Shown: positions 60,113-64,000 of the stretch, in pieces
Position numbering within the stretch: the first letter of the stretch is position 1
Layout of the letters: each line of letters starts with the position of its first letter
NCBI RefSeq assembly: GCF_003095655.1
Contig: NZ_CP029151.1
Coordinates: forward strand, 701,501 to 765,500
Length of the DNA: 64,000 nt
Source: Dokdonia sp. Dokd-P16
Lineage (GTDB): Bacteria; Bacteroidota; Bacteroidia; Flavobacteriales; Flavobacteriaceae
Direction: 5' to 3'
Position numbers and translations under genes: made by a program
The notes under the pieces: generated by a model
Told to the model about the DNA's origin: nothing
Databases searched by the model: none
What the model saw: the letters and a program-made list of their open reading frames with translations, nothing else

Positions 60113-60141
60113 CAAAAGTAGATGTTTTATTTATATCGCAA
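60113..60141 (-). promoter_or_regulatory. topA promoter
   Basis: -7 box TACTTTTG (60113-60120) and -33 TTG (60139-60141) with an 18-bp spacer, fitting TTG-N17-23-TAnnTTTG. 20 bp from the start codon. Confidence 0.65.
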
Positions 60142-60214
60142 TCCGCAAGGGCATTATTTCTGTGATATTTCAGTTTTAAAAGCTAGATAAACGGCGGTTT
60201 TGCGGGGTTATTAC

Positions 60215-60228
60215 GCTTTCGCGAAAGC
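60215..60228. repeat. GCTTTCGCGAAAGC palindrome, copy 15
   Basis: Exact core, 18 bp with flanks, between topA and the first barrel gene. It starts the conserved leader region of the barrel duplication. Confidence 0.95.
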
Positions 60229-60250
60229 GTGATAAAAAAAAATAAAAAAA

Positions 60251-60279
60251 ACGTTCAAAAAAAGGAAATCCTTTAGGAA
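60251..60279 (+). repeat. Leader repeat, copy 1
   Basis: 29 bp differing from 61242-61270 at one base. Contains AAAGGAAATCCTTT, a short hairpin, 64 bp before the barrel gene; probably part of the mRNA leader. Confidence 0.85.
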
Positions 60280-60342
60280 CCAACATAATAAACACCTAGT
60301 TTGGCGGTTATTACGAACAAAGCAAATAAAACCTGAATTAAC

Positions 60343-61188
60343 TTGATAAACAAGTCTCGATTTACAAAAGTCTTAATAGCTATTCTTCTCATTTTTGTAA
60401 CAAAACAACAGATCTACGCTCAAAGCAGTAAAAATAAATTTCCAGAGTTTGCTAGTTATAAAACTTGGGGACTCACCTTTAATCCCGTATTAAACAGAGC
60501 CCCTAACTACACTAGAACATTAGGAAACATCGATATTAAAGGAAATAGCATTCCTGGAGTAAATTTTGGTTTTAATAAAGTAATTCAACCAGAAAGAGAG
60601 CTTTCATTTAGATATGGTGTACATCTTAATTTACTACCTATAGAAAGTTCTCAATTTAGACTACCAGATGGGAATATACCAGGATTTACAAATTTTGAAT
60701 TTAACGAGCGCACTTTAGGTCAACTCATAATTTCAGTGCCACTTGAAATGGAACTGAAAAAGCAGATGGGATCTAGAATCTATTTTTCTGCTAGAATTGG
60801 CGTAAACTTAACCTTATTACGGGAAGGTTCGGTAGAAGGAACAGTAAGCGCTTTTGTAGAAGATCTAAACGAGAGAAGAGAGATTTTTGGAATAAGAGGG
60901 CAAACACGTAAATTTCCTATTTATCCAAATTTAAAGATTAGTCCTGGTTTTTATTATATAACTAAACCTATTTTATATCAAGTGTCTATCATTTACCAGA
61001 AGGCAATACCCAATTATTTTACTGGAGAATATCTTTTTGACAACCTAGATATATCTGAACGCATAGAAGGAACTTATACTCTAAGTGGTGATCAACTAGG
61101 TATTGGTATTACTCTATTTCTAAGAAAAAGCAAAAAAAAACTTAAGAAGCTTGAAGAGAAGGCTGTCAAGAATGTTTACATTAATTAA
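60343..61188 (+). CDS. PorT-like outer-membrane beta-barrel protein, paralogue 1
   Basis: 281 residues from TTG 60343 (no ATG in position). Signal peptide to IYAQ, then FPEFASYKTWGLTFNPVLNR and alternating strands; ends in a basic Lys-rich tail with FLRKSKKKLKKLEEKAVKNV. Shares EFSYKxxG..., RELSFRYGVHLNLLPIE..., PNYFTGEYLFDNLDISERIE with the gene at 62451. Probably an 8-stranded barrel. Function unknown. Confidence 0.8.
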   Translation: MINKSRFTKVLIAILLIFVTKQQIYAQSSKNKFPEFASYKTWGLTFNPVLNRAPNYTRTLGNIDIKGNSIPGVNFGFNKVIQPERELSFRYGVHLNLLPIESSQFRLPDGNIPGFTNFEFNERTLGQLIISVPLEMELKKQMGSRIYFSARIGVNLTLLREGSVEGTVSAFVEDLNERREIFGIRGQTRKFPIYPNLKISPGFYYITKPILYQVSIIYQKAIPNYFTGEYLFDNLDISERIEGTYTLSGDQLGIGITLFLRKSKKKLKKLEEKAVKNVYIN

Positions 61189-61232
61189 TTGCTTTTTATG
61201 TTAATCATAAGGAACTGATAATAGCACGTTTT
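61168..61232 (+). repeat. 3' flank repeat, copy 1
   Basis: 65 bp closely matching 63231-63295, covering the last codons of the barrel gene and its downstream region to GCACGTTTT, where copy 2 continues into the palindrome. Confidence 0.85.
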
Positions 61233-61241
61233 GGTAAAAAA

Positions 61242-61270
61242 ACGCTCAAAAAAAGGAAATCCTTTAGGAA
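61242..61270 (+). repeat. Leader repeat, copy 2
   Basis: 29 bp, one mismatch to 60251-60279, here 69 bp before the lipoprotein gene. Confidence 0.85.
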
Positions 61271-61338
61271 TGGGAATACTAAACCACTAGTTTAGCGCTT
61301 GGTACCAATCTAATTTTATAATTCTAAAACAAAAACGA

Positions 61339-62412
61339 ATGAAATTTACAAGCAATTACTTGCAATTACTTGCAATTACAATGATAACCACTTTCGCTAT
61401 CACTTCATGTAGCAAAGAGGAAATAGAATTAACAAATGAATCCCAGTCAATCGATGCTACATTTTTTATGAATCAAGTTCCAGAAACAAATGTTATTTCG
61501 TTTAATTTACCTTCTAATGGTAGATCCCAAGCTGGAAATGCAACTATGCTATCTTTTAATACTATAGAAGACTTTGTAAAAGCGAGCGAACTACTTGAAA
61601 ATGCTATTGAAACACACGAAGATAAATTTGTAGCAAAATATGATTATTTGACGGATGACGAACTTGATGATATGGAAGAAAGCACCCAATTTGATAGTAG
61701 AGCGCCTCTACGCCAATTCCAACAAACAAGAAGTTTTTCTAATTCTTTATTTACTGACTTTGAGACAAAAGAAGCTTTATGGCTAGGAAAATCTGATCTG
61801 GATGATCGCCAAGATCCTTCTTTGGACAATTTATTTGAAGAAGAAGAGATGGTGCTACTTAACCAAGATCAAGAAGTGATGATAGAGGGCAAAGTCTTTA
61901 ATTTTGGAAGACCCTTATTAAACTATGAAATTATCGGAAATTTCGAGGAATCAATATTAAAAGTACGAAATGATCAAGATGTTTCAAATGATCCAAATAT
62001 AATTACTACTTCTAAAGCATCTTCTTCTTGTACTTCTTGGAGGAGTAGAAATGATAAGATAGATTTTGGTAGCGGCAATAACAGAAGAGTTAAAAGAACT
62101 GTAACTTTGAGAAGCTTACCTTGGTTTACGAAATCTAAAGCAAAAATAGAATCATTTAAAAAAAGAAAAAATAGATGGAGAAGATCTAGAATTAGACTAG
62201 GTGTGGGAGTGCAAACTCGTCTTACTAAAAATGAATGTGGAAGTAATCCTACTCACAGCGGTTATGTATCAAAATCACGTAAAAGAAGAAAAACTAGAAA
62301 GAAAATTTTAACAGATCATCCAGGAGCAGTATTAAAAGCACAAAATGGCGTTGGGGTTATAGGTGATTATTATTACTCAGGCAATACAAGCTCAAAAGCA
62401 TTATCGTGGTAA
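61339..62412 (+). CDS. Lipoprotein with strongly basic C-terminal domain
   Basis: 357 residues. Lipobox ITSC (signal MKFTSNYLQLLAITMITTFA, lipid on Cys24). The N-terminal two thirds are acidic (DELDDMEESTQFD, LFEEEEMVLL); from residue 225 the protein turns very basic with RRVKRTVTLRSL, FKKRKNRWRRSRIRLG and SRKRRKTRKKIL and a pair of cysteines (SSSC and KNEC). Ends DYYYSGNTSSKALSW. Looks like a surface protein with a charged adhesin-like or nucleic-acid-binding tail. No family recognised. Between the two barrel paralogues. Confidence 0.75.
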   Translation: MKFTSNYLQLLAITMITTFAITSCSKEEIELTNESQSIDATFFMNQVPETNVISFNLPSNGRSQAGNATMLSFNTIEDFVKASELLENAIETHEDKFVAKYDYLTDDELDDMEESTQFDSRAPLRQFQQTRSFSNSLFTDFETKEALWLGKSDLDDRQDPSLDNLFEEEEMVLLNQDQEVMIEGKVFNFGRPLLNYEIIGNFEESILKVRNDQDVSNDPNIITTSKASSSCTSWRSRNDKIDFGSGNNRRVKRTVTLRSLPWFTKSKAKIESFKKRKNRWRRSRIRLGVGVQTRLTKNECGSNPTHSGYVSKSRKRRKTRKKILTDHPGAVLKAQNGVGVIGDYYYSGNTSSKALSW

Positions 62413-62450
62413 TTAAAATATTAAACAAAATAGGAAGGGTGAGAACTAAA

Positions 62451-63251
62451 ATGCTCATCCTTTTCTTTATCACAAGTTCCTTATTATGTTATAGTCAAGA
62501 GTATCCAGAGTTTTTAGAGTATAAAAAAATGGGATATAGCATTGCTCCAGTAACAACAAGACCTGCTCAGTTTAATCCCACAATAGGAGATATAAAAGTT
62601 ACAGGCAGTTGGACACCGTCTCTAAGTTTCGGATTAAATTGGACTGCCCACGCTGACCGCGAAGTAAGCTTCAGATATGGCTTACACTTTAACATCTTAC
62701 CCATTTATGATTTTAAATACGAACTTCCAGATGGAGATTTACCCAACTCTACAAACTTTTTTTCTAATGATAGGAATTGGGGACCTCTTTACATTTCTGT
62801 TCCATTGCAGGTAGAACTAAAAAAACAATTAGGACCTCGTCTGTACGCCTCGGCGATGGGAGGAGTAAATATCGCCTGGATACCAGAGGGTAGCGTTGAA
62901 GTTGGAGCTAGTGTCTTAGTAGAAGAACTTAATGAAGTTCGAGAATTTTTTGAACTCCGCTCTCAAACAAGAGAATTTCCGCTATATCCTAACTTGAGAC
63001 TCTCTTTAGGATTATATTTTATGTGGGATAAATTATTACTACAAACTAATGTAGTTTACCAAAAATCTATCCCAAATTATTTTACTGGAGAATATCTATT
63101 CGATAATTTAGAAATCTCAGATCGTACAGAAGGAACGTATTCTTACAGGGGAGACTATATTGGTCTTGAGTTTGTTTTCTTTTTAAAAAAGAGAAAACAA
63201 CGAAAAACTAAGAAAAAAGAAAAAACGCTAAAGAATGTTTACATTAATTAA
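62451..63251 (+). CDS. PorT-like outer-membrane beta-barrel protein, paralogue 2
   Basis: 266 residues from ATG 62451; the GTG at 62406 would overlap the lipoprotein gene. Signal MLILFFITSSLLCYS, then EYPEFLEYKKMGYSIAPVTT, REVSFRYGLHFNILPIYDF, and SIPNYFTGEYLFDNLEISDR as in paralogue 1, with the same Lys-rich tail ending KTLKNVYIN. Function unknown. Confidence 0.8.
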   Translation: MLILFFITSSLLCYSQEYPEFLEYKKMGYSIAPVTTRPAQFNPTIGDIKVTGSWTPSLSFGLNWTAHADREVSFRYGLHFNILPIYDFKYELPDGDLPNSTNFFSNDRNWGPLYISVPLQVELKKQLGPRLYASAMGGVNIAWIPEGSVEVGASVLVEELNEVREFFELRSQTREFPLYPNLRLSLGLYFMWDKLLLQTNVVYQKSIPNYFTGEYLFDNLEISDRTEGTYSYRGDYIGLEFVFFLKKRKQRKTKKKEKTLKNVYIN

Positions 63252-63295
63252 TTGCTTTTTATTTTAGCCATAAGAAACTGATAATAGCACGTTTT
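63231..63295 (+). repeat. 3' flank repeat, copy 2
   Basis: 65 bp closely matching 61168-61232; here it runs into palindrome copy 16. Confidence 0.85.
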
Positions 63296-63304
63296 CGCGA
63301 AAGC
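63291..63304. repeat. GTTTTCGCGAAAGC palindrome, copy 16 (one mismatch)
   Basis: Core with T for C at position 2. Outer arms ATAATAGC and GCTATTAT extend the hairpin across 63281-63314 with two gaps. It lies between the convergent barrel and DUF-type membrane genes, a bidirectional terminator position. Confidence 0.88.
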
Positions 63305-63313
63305 GGGCTATTA

Positions 63314-64000
63314 TTACACTCCTATCTGAGCAATCATATCATCATCTTCTGTAAAACCAACCACCTCTTTATATATTAGGTATACTGGCAAATAAACAAC
63401 AGAAATAGTTGCATACACTCCTATAAAACAAGCGATAAATCCCACAATCATAGCTAGAATGCCAATAACGAGACACGTTCCAAAAGTGATTCCCCACTTT
63501 CTATTCCCTAGTGCAAAAGCTGCTTTGTAAATATCATTTACAGACCAGTCCGGATTAAAAGCAAATATCACAATGGCAAATTGTAACGGCACCAACACAT
63601 AAAACAATGGAATTATAAAAATCAAAGCGGCTAGTACGGCAATACCCACCTGCATCATTGAAAGCACTAACACCTTCTTGAGATACTTTTTCTTGATAAA
63701 CATCCCAAAACCTACCCCACGATCTCCACTTCGGTTGCGGTCTTTCATGCGTATGATTCTGTAAAAAGCTGCCTGAAGTGTAAAGTTGACTACAGACATA
63801 ACCACTAGAATCACTAAGTACATCACCATCATAAGAATTAAAGCAATCACACCTACCTCATCATCATTATAGGAGACATCGCCATATTCTATAAATGCAC
63901 CACCTAAGCTCATAGGCAACATGACCGCCATAGACACTCCCCAAGAAACAGCAATCGTTAACACTTGCATAAGTAAGCCCTGCAGCCATACTTTTTGAAA
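63314..64000 (-). CDS. Polytopic membrane protein, incomplete at window edge
   Basis: At least 229 residues; the frame is open through 64000 (FQKVWLQGLL precedes Met at 63970), so the true start is outside. Five or six membrane helices with IIRMKDRNRSGDRGVGFGMF (cytoplasmic loop), and an Asn/Gly/Lys-containing NRKWGITFGTCLVIGILAMI near the C-terminus. Resembles the DUF4013/'beta-carotene-like' membrane proteins of Bacteroidota. Function unknown. Confidence 0.75.
   Translation of the reverse strand, partial: FQKVWLQGLLMQVLTIAVSWGVSMAVMLPMSLGGAFIEYGDVSYNDDEVGVIALILMMVMYLVILVVMSVVNFTLQAAFYRIIRMKDRNRSGDRGVGFGMFIKKKYLKKVLVLSMMQVGIAVLAALIFIIPLFYVLVPLQFAIVIFAFNPDWSVNDIYKAAFALGNRKWGITFGTCLVIGILAMIVGFIACFIGVYATISVVYLPVYLIYKEVVGFTEDDDMIAQIGV

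Noticed and set aside
1-64000. CRISPR array, riboswitch, rRNA or prophage structural genes
   Set aside because: No regularly spaced repeat array, no recognisable riboswitch core, no rRNA sequence and no capsid, tail or terminase genes were seen.

Overview
The window comes from a low-GC marine Flavobacteriaceae chromosome. The complete gliding/type IX secretion block gldKLMN, TAnnTTTG promoter boxes and Bacteroidota-type protein families all point there; Dokdonia or a close relative is my guess from memory of the style of the abundant palindrome, not a demonstrated identity. A 14-bp palindrome, GCTTTCGCGAAAGC, occurs 16 times (14 exact, 2 with one mismatch), both between genes and inside them.

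Layout. 1-5900: a SpoU-type RNA methyltransferase, two small proteins, a four-gene operon (thioredoxin-like, ApbE flavin transferase, DUF4266 lipoprotein, DUF3570 barrel) with an Fnr-like box in front of it, a Crp/Fnr regulator and a VIT/CCC1 transporter. 6000-15200: a compact sulfur and oxidant-defence regulon. A cysteine-containing Crp-family regulator is surrounded by TauE/SafE, a CstB-like persulfide dioxygenase-rhodanese fusion, a rhodanese, serine acetyltransferase, CysM-type cysteine synthase, 1-Cys peroxiredoxin, Dps and a split YeeE/YedE transporter. Six of its transcription units carry the same GTAAC-N4-GTTAC operator exactly 22 bp upstream of a -7 box, which I read as one class II activator regulon. 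15250-17080: an aspartoacylase-like protein and RimK.

17278-38920: a 21.6-kb genomic island in the initiator tRNA-Met gene, bounded by 47-bp direct repeats that begin at the anticodon loop. It carries a 13.4-kb type I restriction-modification operon that also holds a Z1-type ATPase, a 1338-residue Schlafen/AlbA_2 protein, a half-size specificity subunit and a YgjP-like metallopeptidase. A replication-like module follows (ribbon-helix-helix protein, RecA-fold ATPase, toprim/primase-like protein, phased repeats). The island's tyrosine integrase is interrupted by an ISL3-type (ISAon1-like) insertion sequence with 8-bp target duplication; removing the IS and one repeat restores an exact 433-codon frame.

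39000-64000: core chromosome. An AsmA-like protein, a small CPXCG protein, an RND efflux operon, an ABC-F protein, a DUF983 paralogue, an FAD oxidoreductase, gldKLMN, a degenerate arginase-fold protein, topA with a lysine-rich tail, and a duplicated outer-membrane barrel pair around an unusual lipoprotein. The last gene runs off the right edge.

The points most worth following up are the fixed-geometry sulfur regulon, the expanded type I R-M locus and the hyper-abundant palindrome. All family assignments were made by eye from sequence; no database search was run.
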